From Dipylidium caninum (lineage: Eukaryota; Platyhelminthes; Cestoda; Cyclophyllidea; Dipylidiidae), in contig QEYB01000190.1 in assembly GCA_017562135.1 (NCBI GenBank), positions 1 through 64,000 on the forward strand: 64,000 nt of DNA, in the 5' to 3' direction. Both the position numbers and the translations under genes were made by a program. Positions 39,916 through 51,700 of this stretch are shown here, piece by piece (the first letter of the stretch is position 1; each line of letters opens with the position of its first letter). Under the pieces are notes generated by a model that was given only the letters and a program-made list of their open reading frames with translations, was not told where the DNA came from and made no database searches.

Positions 39916-40734
39916 AAGAAGTCAATGTGAGATAGGGTGGGAGATTGAGGACCGCGTACTGCCACTTGTGAGGCGAAATGGCACACATGCAAGGCTTCTT
40001 CGGCCCAACCACACGGCCTTCCATCGATATCATGCAGAATGGACTGCAAGATGCGCCAAATTTGAAGTATTTTTGTCTCTGCGATTGGGCAGTGGAAGAA
40101 GTCAATGTGAGATAGGGTGGGAGATTGAGGACCGCGTACTGCCACTTGTGAGGCGAAATGGCACACATGCAAGGCTTCTTCGGCCCAACCACACTGCCTT
40201 CCATCGATATCATGCAGAATGGACTGCAAGATGCGCCAAATTGAAGTATTTTTGTCTCTGCGATTGGGCAGTGGAAGAAGTCAATGTGAGATAGGGTGGG
40301 AGATTGAGGACCGCGTACTGCCACTTGTGAGGCGAAATGGCACACATGCAAGGCTTCTTCGGCCCAACCACACTGCCTTCCATCGATATCATGCAGAATG
40401 GACTGCAAGATGCGCCAATTTGAAGTATTTTTGTCTCTGCGATTGGGCAGTGGAAGAAGTCAATGTGAGATAGGGTGGGAGATTGAGGACCGCGTACTGC
40501 CACTTGTGAGGCGAAATGGCACACATGCAAGGCTTCTTCGGCCCAACCACACGGCCTTCCATCGATATCATGCAGAATGGACTGCAAGATGCGCCAATTT
40601 GAAGTATTTTTGTCTCTGCGATTGGGCAGTGGAAGAAGTCAATGTGAGATAGGGTGGGAGATTGAGGACCGCGTACTGCCACTTGTGAGGCGAAATGGCA
40701 CACATGCAAGGCTTCTTCGGCCCAACCACACGGC

Positions 40735-41990
40735 CTTCCATCGATATCATGCAGAATGGACTGCAAGATGCGCCAAATTGAAGTATTTTTGTCTCTGCGA
40801 TTGGGCAGTGGAAGAAGTCAATGTGAGATAGGGTGGGAGATTGAGGACCGCGTACTGCCACTTGTGAGGCGAAATGGCACACATGCAAGGCTTCTTCGGC
40901 CCAACCACACGGCCTTCCATCGATATCATGCAGAATGGACTGCAAGATGCGCCAAATTGAAGTATTTTTGTCTCTGCGATTGGGCAGTGGAAGAAGTCAA
41001 TGTGAGATAGGGTGGGAGATTGAGGACCGCGTACTGCCACTTGTGAGGCGAAATGGCACACATGCAAGGCTTCTTCGGCCCAACCACACGGCCTTCCATC
41101 GATATCATGCAGAATGGACTGCAAGATGCGCCAAATTGAAGTATTTTTGTCTCTGCGATTGGGCAGTGGAAGAAGTCAATGTGAGATAGGGTGGGAGATT
41201 GAGGACCGCGTACTGCCACTTGTGAGGCGAAATGGCACACATGCAAGGCTTCTTCGGCCCAACCACACGGCCTTCCATCGATATCATGCAGAATGGACTG
41301 CAAGATGCGCCAAATTGAAGTATTTTTGTCTCTGCGATTGGGCAGTGGAAGAAGTCAATGTGAGATAGGGTGGGAGATTGAGGACCGCGTACTGCCACTT
41401 GTGAGGCGAAATGGCACACATGCAAGGCTTCTTCGGCCCAACCACACGGCCTTCCATCGATATCATGCAGAATGGACTGCAAGATGCGCCAAATTGAAGT
41501 ATTTTTGTCTCTGCGATTGGGCAGTGGAAGAAGTCAATGTGAGATAGGGTGGGAGATTGAGGACCGCGTACTGCCACTTGTGAGGCGAAATGGCACACAT
41601 GCAAGGCTTCTTCGGCCCAACCACACGGCCTTCCATCGATATCATGCAGAATGGACTGCAAGATGCGCCAAATTGAAGTATTTTTGTCTCTGCGATTGGG
41701 CAGTGGAAGAAGTCAATGTGAGATAGGGTGGGAGATTGAGGACCGCGTACTGCCACTTGTGAGGCGAAATGGCACACATGCAAGGCTTCTTCGGCCCAAC
41801 CACACGGCCTTCCATCGATATCATGCAGAATGGACTGCAAGATGCGCCAAATTGAAGTATTTTTGTCTCTGCGATTGGGCAGTGGAAGAAGTCAATGTGA
41901 GATAGGGTGGGAGATTGAGGACCGCGTACTGCCACTTGTGAGGCGAAATGGCACACATGCAAGGCTTCTTCGGCCCAACCACACGGCCTT
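40735..41990 (-). repeat. Run of about seven consecutive, apparently identical monomers
   Basis: From about 40,735 to 41,990 successive monomers all show the same state at every diagnostic site (CACACGGCC, CATCG, CCAAATT, CTCTG, GGG). I see no difference between neighbours by eye. Elsewhere in this zone adjacent units nearly always differ at one or more of these sites. The run is the best local signature of very recent amplification or homogenisation in the window. Confidence 0.75.
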
Positions 41991-42050
41991 CCATCGATAT
42001 CATGCAGAATGGACTGCAAGATGCGCCAAATTGAAGTATTTTTGTCTCTG

Positions 42051-45000
42051 CGATTTTGGCAGTGGAAGAAGTCAATGTGAGATAGGGTGGGAGATTGAGG
42101 ACCGCGTACTGCCACTTGTGAGGCGAAATGGCACACATGCAAGGCTTCTTCGGCCCAACCACACTGCCTTCCATCGATATCATGCAGAATGGACTGCAAG
42201 ATGCGCCAAATTGAAGTATTTTTGTCTCTGCGATTGGGCAGTGGAAGAAGTCAATGTGAGATAGGGTGGGAGATTGAGGACCGCGTACTGCCACTTGTGA
42301 GGCGAAATGGCACACATGCAAGGCTTCTTCGGCCCAACCACACTGCCTTCCATCGATATCATGCAGAATGGACTGCAAGATGCGCCAAATTGAAGTATTT
42401 TTGTCTCTGCGATTGGGCAGTGGAAGAAGTCAATGTGAGATAGGGTGGGAGATTGAGGACCGCGTACTGCCACTTGTGAGGCGAAATGGCACACATGCAA
42501 GGCTTCTTCGGCCCAACCACACGGCCTTCCATCGATATCATGCAGAATGGACTGCAAGATGCGCCAAATTGAAGTATTTTTGTCTCTGCGATTGGGCAGT
42601 GGAAGAAGTCAATGTGAGATAGGGTGGGAGATTGAGGACCGCGTACTGCCACTTGTGAGGCGAAATGGCACACATGCAAGGCTTCTTCGGCCCAACCACA
42701 CGGCCTTCCATCGATATCATGCAGAATGGACTGCAAGATGCGCCAAATTTGAAGTATTTTTGTCTCTGCGATTGGGCAGTGGAAGAAGTCAATGTGAGAT
42801 AGGGTGGGAGATTGAGGACCGCGTACTGCCACTTGTGAGGCGAAATGGCACACATGCAAGGCTTCTTCGGCCCAACCACACGGCCTTCCATCGATATCAT
42901 GCAGAATGGACTGCAAGATGCGCCAAATTGAAGTATTTTTGTCTCTGCGATTGGGCAGTGGAAGAAGTCAATGTGAGATAGGGTGGGAGATTGAGGACCG
43001 CGTACTGCCACTTGTGAGGCGAAATGGCACACATGCAAGGCTTCTTCGGCCCAACCACACTGCCTTCCATCGATATCATGCAGAATGGACTGCAAGATGC
43101 GCCAAATTGAAGTATTTTTGTCTCTGCGATTGGGCAGTGGAAGAAGTCAATGTGAGATAGGGTGGGAGATTGAGGACCGCGTACTGCCACTTGTGAGGCG
43201 AAATGGCACACATGCAAGGCTTCTTCGGCCCAACCACACGGCCTTCCATCGATATCATGCAGAATGGACTGCAAGATGCGCCAAATTGAAGTATTTTTGT
43301 CTCTGCGATTGGGCAGTGGAAGAAGTCAATGTGAGATAGGGTGGGAGATTGAGGACCGCGTACTGCCACTTGTGAGGCGAAATGGCACACATGCAAGGCT
43401 TCTTCGGCCCAACCACACTGCCTTCCATCGATATCATGCAGAATGGACTGCAAGATGCGCCAATTTGAAGTATTTTTGTCTCTGCGATTGGGCAGTGGAA
43501 GAAGTCAATGTGAGATAGGGTGGGAGATTGAGGACCGCGTACTGCCACTTGTGAGGCGAAATGGCACACATGCAAGGCTTCTTCGGCCCAACCACACTGC
43601 CTTCCATCGATATCATGCAGAATGGACTGCAAGATGCGCCAAATTGAAGTATTTTTGTCTCTGCGATTGGGCAGTGGAAGAAGTCAATGTGAGATAGGGT
43701 GGGAGATTGAGGACCGCGTACTGCCACTTGTGAGGCGAAATGGCACACATGCAAGGCTTCTTCGGCCCAACCACACTGCCTTCCATCGATATCATGCAGA
43801 ATGGACTGCAAGATGCGCCAAATTGAAGTATTTTTGTCTCTGCGATTGGGCAGTGGAAGAAGTCAATGTGAGATAGGGTGGGAGATTGAGGACCGCGTAC
43901 TGCCACTTGTGAGGCGAAATGGCACACATGCAAGGCTTCTTCGGCCCAACCACACGGCCTTCCATCGATATCATGCAGAATGGACTGCAAGATGCGCCAA
44001 ATTGAAGTATTTTTGTCTCTGCGATTTTGGCAGTGGAAGAAGTCAATGTGAGATAGGGTGGGAGATTGAGGACCGCGTACTGCCACTTGTGAGGCGAAAT
44101 GGCACACATGCAAGGCTTCTTCGGCCCAACCACACTGCCTTCCATCGATATCATGCAGAATGGACTGCAAGATGCGCCAAATTGAAGTATTTTTGTCTCT
44201 GCGATTGGGCAGTGGAAGAAGTCAATGTGAGATAGGGTGGGAGATTGAGGACCGCGTACTGCCACTTGTGAGGCGAAATGGCACACATGCAAGGCTTCTT
44301 CGGCCCAACCACACTGCCTTCCATCGATATCATGCAGAATGGACTGCAAGATGCGCCAAATTGAAGTATTTTTGTCTCTGCGATTTTGGCAGTGGAAGAA
44401 GTCAATGTGAGATAGGGTGGGAGATTGAGGACCGCGTACTGCCACTTGTGAGGCGAAATGGCACACATGCAAGGCTTCTTCGGCCCAACCACACTGCCTT
44501 CCATCGATATCATGCAGAATGGACTGCAAGATGCGCCAAATTGAAGTATTTTTGTCTCTGCGATTGGGCAGTGGAAGAAGTCAATGTGAGATAGGGTGGG
44601 AGATTGAGGACCGCGTACTGCCACTTGTGAGGCGAAATGGCACACATGCAAGGCTTCTTCGGCCCAACCACACGGCCTTCCATCGATATCATGCAGAATG
44701 GACTGCAAGATGCGCCAAATTGAAGTATTTTTGTCTCTGCGATTGGGCAGTGGAAGAAGTCAATGTGAGATAGGGTGGGAGATTGAGGACCGCGTACTGC
44801 CACTTGTGAGGCGAAATGGCACACATGCAAGGCTTCTTCGGCCCAACCACACGGCCTTCCATCGATATCATGCAGAATGGACTGCAAGATGCGCCAATTT
44901 GAAGTATTTTTGTCTCTGCGATTTTGGCAGTGGAAGAAGTCAATGTGAGATAGGGTGGGAGATTGAGGACCGCGTACTGCCACTTGTGAGGCGAAATGGC

Positions 45001-45902
45001 ACACATGCAAGGCTTCTTCGGCCCAACCACACTGCCTTCCATCGATATCATGCAGAATGGACTGCAAGATGCGCCAAATTTGAAGTATTTTTGTCTCTGC
45101 GATTGGGCAGTGGAAGAAGTCAATGTGAGATAGGGTGGGAGATTGAGGACCGCGTACTGCCACTTGTGAGGCGAAATGGCACACATGCAAGGCTTCTTCG
45201 GCCCAACCACACTGCCTTCCATCGATATCATGCAGAATGGACTGCAAGATGCGCCAATTTGAAGTATTTTTGTCTCTGCGATTTTGGCAGTGGAAGAAGT
45301 CAATGTGAGATAGGGTGGGAGATTGAGGACCGCGTACTGCCACTTGTGAGGCGAAATGGCACACATGCAAGGCTTCTTCGGCCCAACCACACTGCCTTCC
45401 ATCGATATCATGCAGAATGGACTGCAAGATGCGCCAAATTGAAGTATTTTTGTCTCTGCGATTTTGGCAGTGGAAGAAGTCAATGTGAGATAGGGTGGGA
45501 GATTGAGGACCGCGTACTGCCACTTGTGAGGCGAAATGGCACACATGCAAGGCTTCTTCGGCCCAACCACACGGCCTTCCATCGATATCATGCAGAATGG
45601 ACTGCAAGATGCGCCAAATTGAAGTATTTTTGTCTCTGCGATTTTGGCAGTGGAAGAAGTCAATGTGAGATAGGGTGGGAGATTGAGGACCGCGTACTGC
45701 CACTTGTGAGGCGAAATGGCACACATGCAAGGCTTCTTCGGCCCAACCACACGGCCTTCCATCGATATCATGCAGAATGGACTGCAAGATGCGCCAAATT
45801 TGAAGTATTTTTGTCTCTGCGATTGGGCAGTGGAAGAAGTCAATGTGAGATAGGAGATTGAGGACCGCGTACTGCCACTTGTGAGGCGAAATGGCACACA
45901 TG
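42051..45902 (-). repeat. Right arm, outer zone: TTTTGG satellite subfamily at the array edge
   Basis: GCGATTTTGGCAGTGG replaces GCGATTGGGCAGTGG at about 42,055, 44,030, 44,386, 44,923, 45,283, 45,463 and 45,643, interspersed with GGG units. These monomers are 180 bp, which is 60 codons. Runs of them stay in one reading frame and create long artificial open frames: one of about 469 codons on the minus strand ending at 44,510, and one of about 387 codons on the plus strand, 44,698-45,861. The subfamily is shared with the extreme left end of the window. Confidence 0.9.
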
Positions 45903-45915
45903 AACTTCGGAACCT
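45840..45915 (-). repeat. Right-hand edge of the satellite array
   Basis: The last monomer has a 5 bp internal loss (GATAGGAGATT where the consensus is GATAGGGTGGGAGATT), then follows consensus through GGCACACATG at 45,902. After that the sequence reads AACTTCGGAACC. This may preserve a vestige of CTTCTTCGGCCCAACC with small deletions, but nothing downstream is satellite. The edge is sharp, unlike the gradual decay typical of old pericentromeric borders, and I see no target-site duplication or mobile element at it. Confidence 0.85.
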
Positions 45916-48640
45916 TCAACTCAAACCAACGAGGCTAAATTGGCCGTGTGGGTGGAGAAATGTGGTGGAGGTGGAGACGTCCAGTTCCCATTCTCCGCGG
46001 TCCCTTCCCTGTGCTACCCTCGCAGCCTGGCATTCGGATAGCAAGGCCGATTGGATGGGGAAAGGGGTGTCGGCTATTCGCATCGTTCAAACGATAAGGG
46101 GATTTTGTCCTCCACCTCCCCCTTGAGCGAGGGAGGAGGGAATGGAGCCGACGTCTTCCGACAATCGTGAAGGTGACCGACGTCATAAGGCAGACCTGCG
46201 CGACATCGCCCTGTCCTTCACGTTCGCTAGGAAAAATTGAAATTGGGTATTTCAATTTGCGCAGAAAACACGATAGTGCATGCTTTTGCATTACAACAAG
46301 TCAAGGTTCAAAAATGTCACATCGAAATCACGGACTCGGCAGTGTACTCACATTGTGACGATTTCGACTAAAAGTTGACTGAGAATGCCAGACATACGAG
46401 GGTGTAGTCGGTCAGTTGTGCTACATTCAAAGCTGCCACACCTACCAAAACATCGCTAACGAAATATTGGTTCGGTCGAATGCCTTAAGTGAGGAGGCAG
46501 GTGGCCAACGGAAGCTTCCGAATGTGATCGTCCACGAAAGGCTTACGTATTCTGGTCTTAAAAGAGAATTCCACCGTCTTCTGACCTAGCAAACATTCCA
46601 TCCATCTATACAGCCCCGGAAGTGTTTTGAGTAGATGACTGTGGTTTTACAACTTTCGTCTTCTTTGCCATGTCAGTGTCCGCATCTACATACACAGCGC
46701 ATGCTCTTGTCGCAAGTGTCGGTCCTCGTTCGGAACTGCGTGACCGAGAAAATCTGCACAATGACGAGACGAAGGCGGAGGAGGAAGAGAGGTAGGAGTA
46801 GAAAGGTAGATGACTACGATGCTTATACTAAGCAGCCAGCCCCACTTCCGTCTTGACCTCCGCCGCCATCCCCTTCTCCACCTATTCAGCTACTCGAGGA
46901 ATGCTGACGCTTCTCTAACAATGATTCACGGCAAAATGCATCAGAAAAATATACTCATTGTGTGCGTACAGGCGCATGTAAACACTGGTGGAGTGATGGT
47001 AGGACCAAGAAATGCTGAGTGTGAATCTGGAAAACCTATTTTCAACGCGGGTTTCGAGAGGCGATGACGAGAATGCGAAAACGAAACTGCTGCTCTCAAG
47101 CCGAGTAGATGGTGCAGGCGGTGCATGCAACATGGTCACACAACAACGCAAACGGCTAAATTTGTGATGGCATTTCCTGTGTTGTCAAACACGTCAAACA
47201 GAATAAAACTATGGCAGCATTTGAGTCAACTGAACGGTTTTTACGCACTCATCTATAAAGTGGTCTGAAAAAGGGGTAGAGTGAAGAGTTATGGATTAGT
47301 GAGTTGAAATTATCTCTCGACATCACTTCCAGAAGGCTGAAGTGTAGCATCGCAGGGTGTCAGAAGGGAACGGACTTCAGAGATCACAGATCACCTGTGG
47401 CCATTTCACGCCTCCGTGGCCGACGTAAGGGTGATCAAAGGCCATGACGGACTAAGACAAAAGGCTTCTCCAATTCGGACCATAGTTTGTGGCCTGTCAT
47501 GGCGGTACTTTGAGAGGCTGACAGTCGGTTGAAAGGGGGTCTGGCAAAAGCTGAGGAATTGGGCGGGAGTGCAATGCGATTGATCGGTGTACAATTAAGA
47601 AAATGTATCTAACCTCGATTTCCATTTACACCAGATGGAAAAGCACACAGCCCATCTCGTAACCTTTGGAAAATTAGGTTGTGGGATGCCACATTCGCCC
47701 CAATCACACTTGCTGCGAGGCCCAATCACATTTTTCATGCTTGGACCAGAATGTCGTCATTAATTTCACGTGATAAGTAAATATTTCAAAGTTTGACAGC
47801 TGCATGGGGTTTGTTCAGCGGCGGTGGACTCGGAGAATGGGCTTTAAGTAAACTCCCTCGACTGGTCGTTTACTTAACCAAATTTAAGTAGCGAGTGTTA
47901 GACTCTAGGTAATCTTGACAGGCGCCTCTGAGAAGAGAGAAATCGCGTCTTTCTCCTGTTCGTCAACTCCGCAACCCCTACCCACCTCATGTCCTCTCTC
48001 CCAGAAAATTACCCACCACCGAGTAGCTAACTTCGACCTATTTTAATAATGCACCATTTATATTCTCCGAATCCCACATTGCTATTCCCTCTTACAACCA
48101 TTTCAATATATTCGCCAGTTTAGAAGATTTCCCTTACCGGTATGGAAGACCTCGTGAACGCGTTGGCCTTATGCTACCTTCACTAATCCGTCCAGTGATA
48201 TTCAGTGATATTGCTCCCTCCCTTGATCGTACACACTAAACACGCATCAAGCGTTTAGGTGTTATCCCATTAAGGGGTGCGATACAAGTGAATGATGTGA
48301 ATCAACCCTATATGACGTATCGGATGAACTCGGGATTTGCAGTGATAATCCCCTCACTGTAATTATGGTCGGATCGCACAGCAGCGTAAAATAGCGGGCT
48401 GGAGAGGGTTAACGACATGGACCAATCGAATTGCGGTGCGATACTGCAAATCTCTTTTTAATCGGTTGCTTTGGAAATGGCAATTTCGCCAACTGTCACA
48501 TCTTGACTAGACGTCTTATAAGCAAAAATTAAGGGGTGATAAGGGAAGAGTATCCTGTCATGATATCAGCGCAAGGGACCCTATCAAGGACCTATTGAAG
48601 GCGAAGAGGTGATCAACGGACCACCGACCACTCATGTCCA
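45903..48640. other. Non-satellite flank, no gene recognised
   Basis: Unique-looking sequence. The first 240 bases are G+C rich. They include a possible hairpin where CACCTCCCCCTTGAGCG meets AGGGAGGAGG (46,108-46,140). A purine-rich run, GGCGGAGGAGGAAGAGAGG, lies near 46,775. Open frames are short (under about 120 codons) and overlap in several frames without a recognisable domain. No tRNA, snRNA or telomeric repeat was seen by eye. Confidence 0.5.
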
Positions 48641-48649
48641 CCCACTACG

Positions 48650-48738
48650 TTATAAATAGCGTGCGAATGCGAGTATTTCCTCGCCTAATACCGGACAGAA
48701 TTTGTCAGGTCAAAGATGGGGTTAAAAAACCCCTTTTT
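48650..48738 (+). promoter_or_regulatory. TATA-like element followed by two hairpins and a T-run
   Basis: TATAAATAG lies at about 48,651-48,659. It is followed by a short inverted repeat GCGAG/CTCGC (about 48,669-48,683), then GGGGTT AAAA AACCCC immediately before TTTTT (48,718-48,737). A TATA box some 25-30 bp before a short structured segment that ends in T5 is the layout of a small type 3 RNA polymerase III gene. No known RNA was recognised in the ~55 bases between, and no upstream PSE can be assigned. Chance is a serious alternative in A+T-rich DNA. Confidence 0.2.
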
Positions 48739-48740
48739 AC

Positions 48741-51700
48741 TTTAAAGGAAATTAATACGCAGCGGCATTAGGCGTTCGTGACTAGCAAACTGCCATTGCT
48801 CTGAAGAATTAAAATCAGCCAACCAAACTTGCTATTCGTGTGCCCTCATCCCAGCCATTTTTAACCGCCTACGGCAGAATCTGCGCATATTGTCCAATGC
48901 AAATAGACCAAATCTTGCAAAATTTTCTGACATAGTATCGTGAAAAATCGAATTAGCACGCCACGCCTTCTCTCCTGCATCCGTCTAAGCGGCCACTTAG
49001 TGGCGTCGTTTGCATCAGCTACGTCTAGACGACCTGCGTTTTCCATACAGAACATAACCTCAACTGAACAATTTTTGCCCAAGGACAGAATATCAGAGCA
49101 CCGCAACCAGCACTACGTCATGCTCACCGGTTTCGGCTTACCTGATCATTAGAAACGAGCTTCGGCTACACTAAGATTGAGGCTCCACTCCTGTGTTCGC
49201 TAGCTCAGTTGACGAAGAGATTCATGTTTTCTGCTCCCCTTTCCCATCTTCTTGTGAGACAGTAATAGACAATCTTAAATTTCTTTCTCTCTCTCACATT
49301 TCACTCTAGGAAAGACCATGTCACTCCACTACTCGCTTCACATACATTCACAAGTGTACTCTGATGGGCACACCTGCACGAAAATGTAAACATTACGAGC
49401 ACCAAATCAAATTCAGTCGGATATTTGAGTCTAACGTTCAGTCCTCAAAGCCAGGAGGACGAGGAGGCACATTTCTCGTTCACTCACCCATCCCCAACGT
49501 GGACGCATTTATGGTGGCTTGTGGAGACGCAGTGAAACGCCTTTCCGATGTAATCACGTCTTCCACTCACGCTTCAATTAAGGATTTCGGTCAAAGAAGT
49601 GGCAAATATTGCCCATGCAAATTGCTTTCTCTCTGCCAACACTGTCTCAATAAAGTTATTACGCGCTCAGACAGACACTTGGGCAGACAAACTGGTAGGC
49701 GGGTGGGTGAGTGGGTAGGTCCGTGAGCTCTACTGACTGAAATAATTCCCCAAGTCCTCCCACAATAGCAGTAATCATCATTTCTCAGCGTCCGTGATCT
49801 GTCTGTCACCTCTATCAACACCTGAATGTCCTTTACTCAGCCCCTGATTATATCCGTGCCTGGAACGCTTCAGGTCTCCATCTCTCATCACGTTTCCCAC
49901 CATGCCAGAAGGTCGTGAAAACGAGGTGCCTGCTTGGCAGCCATGACAAGACAACTTTCTGTGAAAGGCGCATTGCGGGGATACCAGATCAGCTTTGCGG
50001 TGACAAAACCACCACTCTAATCAAATGTGTCGAAGAGGAACGCCCCATCGGATGTTTCAATGTGACTCGCCTTCTTTCTTCCACTTCATCCCAGTAGCCT
50101 CATTATTTAGCGCACGCCTCCAACTGGAAGACACATCCGACCGTGTACACCCCTCTCTGGCCATGGGGAGTTCAGTCATTTGGCCTGTCTCTTACAATGG
50201 GGCTTCCTTCTATAAAATTCACTTCCACCTCTTTTCCATCCTAAATCAGCAGCTATTTTCTACCCCGGAGACTTCTCTTGTCACCCCATAGTGAGTTGGC
50301 CTACACGGAATCCGGTCCAGATTAACAGGTATCGAGTTGAATTGCTCTGGGGGGTCACTGATTTGAGAACCACGCTAAATGCCGCTCAATCAGTCAGTAA
50401 GAAGCGAATTTTCAATCTAGAAATCGTCAGCCGTAAATGGAACCGGTCAAGTGGCATCCAGTCATGGCTGACTATTAAGCCCGCAGGGTGACTGGACTAC
50501 TGGGAGATAACTACTCGTCTGCACTCTGCACTCTCGAGTGACTGCTCCTCAAGGCATCTTGAGCCGCAGTTGGCGGATGCTGATCTACGCGTGAGCTTAT
50601 TTAAGGCTGCCTCCCGGGGCTTCTTTCGATGCAGCCAAGCCGGCGCAGCAAGTGGCTGTATTCGGTGCTCAGTGGCGTGGAAGTGCTGATTGTTTGATAA
50701 CCGTAAGATAGTGGGCAGTGGACTCGATTAAGACGAAAATGGTTGACGTGATAATACCTCAATTCAGCGAAACACCATGGAGCCTTCCAGCTTTCTGAAG
50801 ATTATATGGTTTCCTTCATTCCTGCAATTTGTACTTGAAAGTTGTCGCACATGGACCGTGTCCCATCGGAAAGGAAGATCAAGTGCCGGCTTCACCAGAG
50901 GCAGAATCCACCTCCCTCCAATGTAACAGAATAAAAGAAACTTTAGGCGCATGTGATTTATCTCGTAGTGCATCTTCGAATGCATGCGATCTGAGCTGAT
51001 GGCGCTAGTCTCCCATTCGCCGGTCGAATGCAGGTTGAAGGCCTCGGCCTTCGGCTTGTGAATTGCCGGGAGGTCCATCGTTGCCGCCGCCGCGTCCAAT
51101 TGCCAGCACAAACAAGGCGGTGAGAAAGTTCTCGTCTCACCGAAGCCCAGCTAAATTAAGCGGTTATTTTCAGTCACCAAAGATGTAATTATTTTATTGC
51201 CTACACTCACACACGTAACCGCAGTGAATCAAACTGAATTTACTTATGCAGTCGCACCTACTGATTTGACAGGTAAATGAGAGGGATTTTAACGGCGAAT
51301 CAAAATAAGTGAGGAGCTGCACTCTCAAGGCTGGTTTCAATTCTCTCCCTTAATGCATTTTAGTGTTATTTACCAATTATTTGTCCTTTGCAAGGCAGGA
51401 GCATCTAATGCTTCCCATCATGCCATATCTATCTGGGAGGGCTTTGGGGCCATTCTTGTCGTATAGCGCACCAAATTCTCGCCACTTTCAAGTTCTAATG
51501 AGGTTTTTGGGTTAGAAAGGCAAATGGCTATTCCCAACAGTATATTACCTCCTTTCGCAAAGGGAGATTCCTTCAGCTAGTACAATCTCAACCCACTTGT
51601 TTTCTAATTTATGCTACTTAAGAGGAAATAAGTATGATAATACAGTCGGGGTAATTTTTCCGCGTCTTTAAACGCCAGGGCAAATCTCCCTACCGCCGTG

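Larger units (their letters stand above)
25591..42050 (-). repeat. Right arm, middle zone: CTCTG / GGG / CATCG satellite subfamily, mixed variants
   Basis: The first TGTCTCTGCG unit is at about 25,606. CTCTG and CTATG units intermix until about 30.44 kb, after which CTCTG is fixed except for one unit near 39,016. CACACGGCC (instead of CACACTGCC) first appears at about 26,620 and becomes frequent. The stretch before GAAGTATT exists as CCAAATT, CCAATTT, CCAAATTT and GAGAAATT types. GAGAAATT units occur as clusters at about 28,450, 28,629 and 28,808; 31,840 and 32,019; 33,975 and 34,154; 35,588 and 35,767; plus singles at 36,305 and 38,813. The private change GGCGTCTTCGG is shared only by two adjacent units (about 38,216 and 38,395). 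The pattern indicates local segmental duplication without a fixed higher-order period. Confidence 0.9.
1..45902. repeat. ~179 bp satellite array, about 256 monomers, candidate centromeric block
   Basis: The whole interval is one tandem satellite with no inserted element that I can see. The period is 179 bp in the clean part: identical landmarks recur at 26,107, 26,286, 26,465, 26,644 and 26,823. Some subfamilies are 180 bp, through one extra base in the AAATTT stretch or TTTTGG in place of GGG. The monomer is about half G+C and includes, on the right-arm strand, GAGGACCGCGTACTGCC, TTGTGAGGCGAAATGGC, GCTTCTTCGGCCCAACC, CGATATCATGCAGAATGG and GAAGTATTTTTGTCT. Each monomer carries a TGCAG/CTGCA inverted repeat around a 6 bp loop next to a GATATC palindrome. 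Monomers of roughly 150-180 bp in a homogenised megasatellite, next to gene-poor DNA with diverged relics, are typical of animal centromeres. The centromere role is inferred. No coding capacity is assigned: the open frames on both strands come from the low stop density of the monomer. Confidence 0.93.

Noticed and set aside
1..45902. CRISPR array
   Set aside because: The unit is a contiguous ~179 bp tandem monomer with no short repeat plus unique spacer structure, and there are no cas-like genes.
16075..45902. True CENP-B box in the monomer (TTCGGCCCAACCACAC)
   Set aside because: It matches TTCGnnnnAnnC but has ACA in place of the essential GGG, so it is only a half-match that could occur by chance.
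1..45919. Hundreds of open frames of 60-469 codons on both strands, including repeat proteins with 60-residue periods
   Set aside because: They tile at the satellite period, exist on both strands at once and owe their length to a stop-poor monomer or to 180 bp units that preserve frame. Nothing suggests translation.
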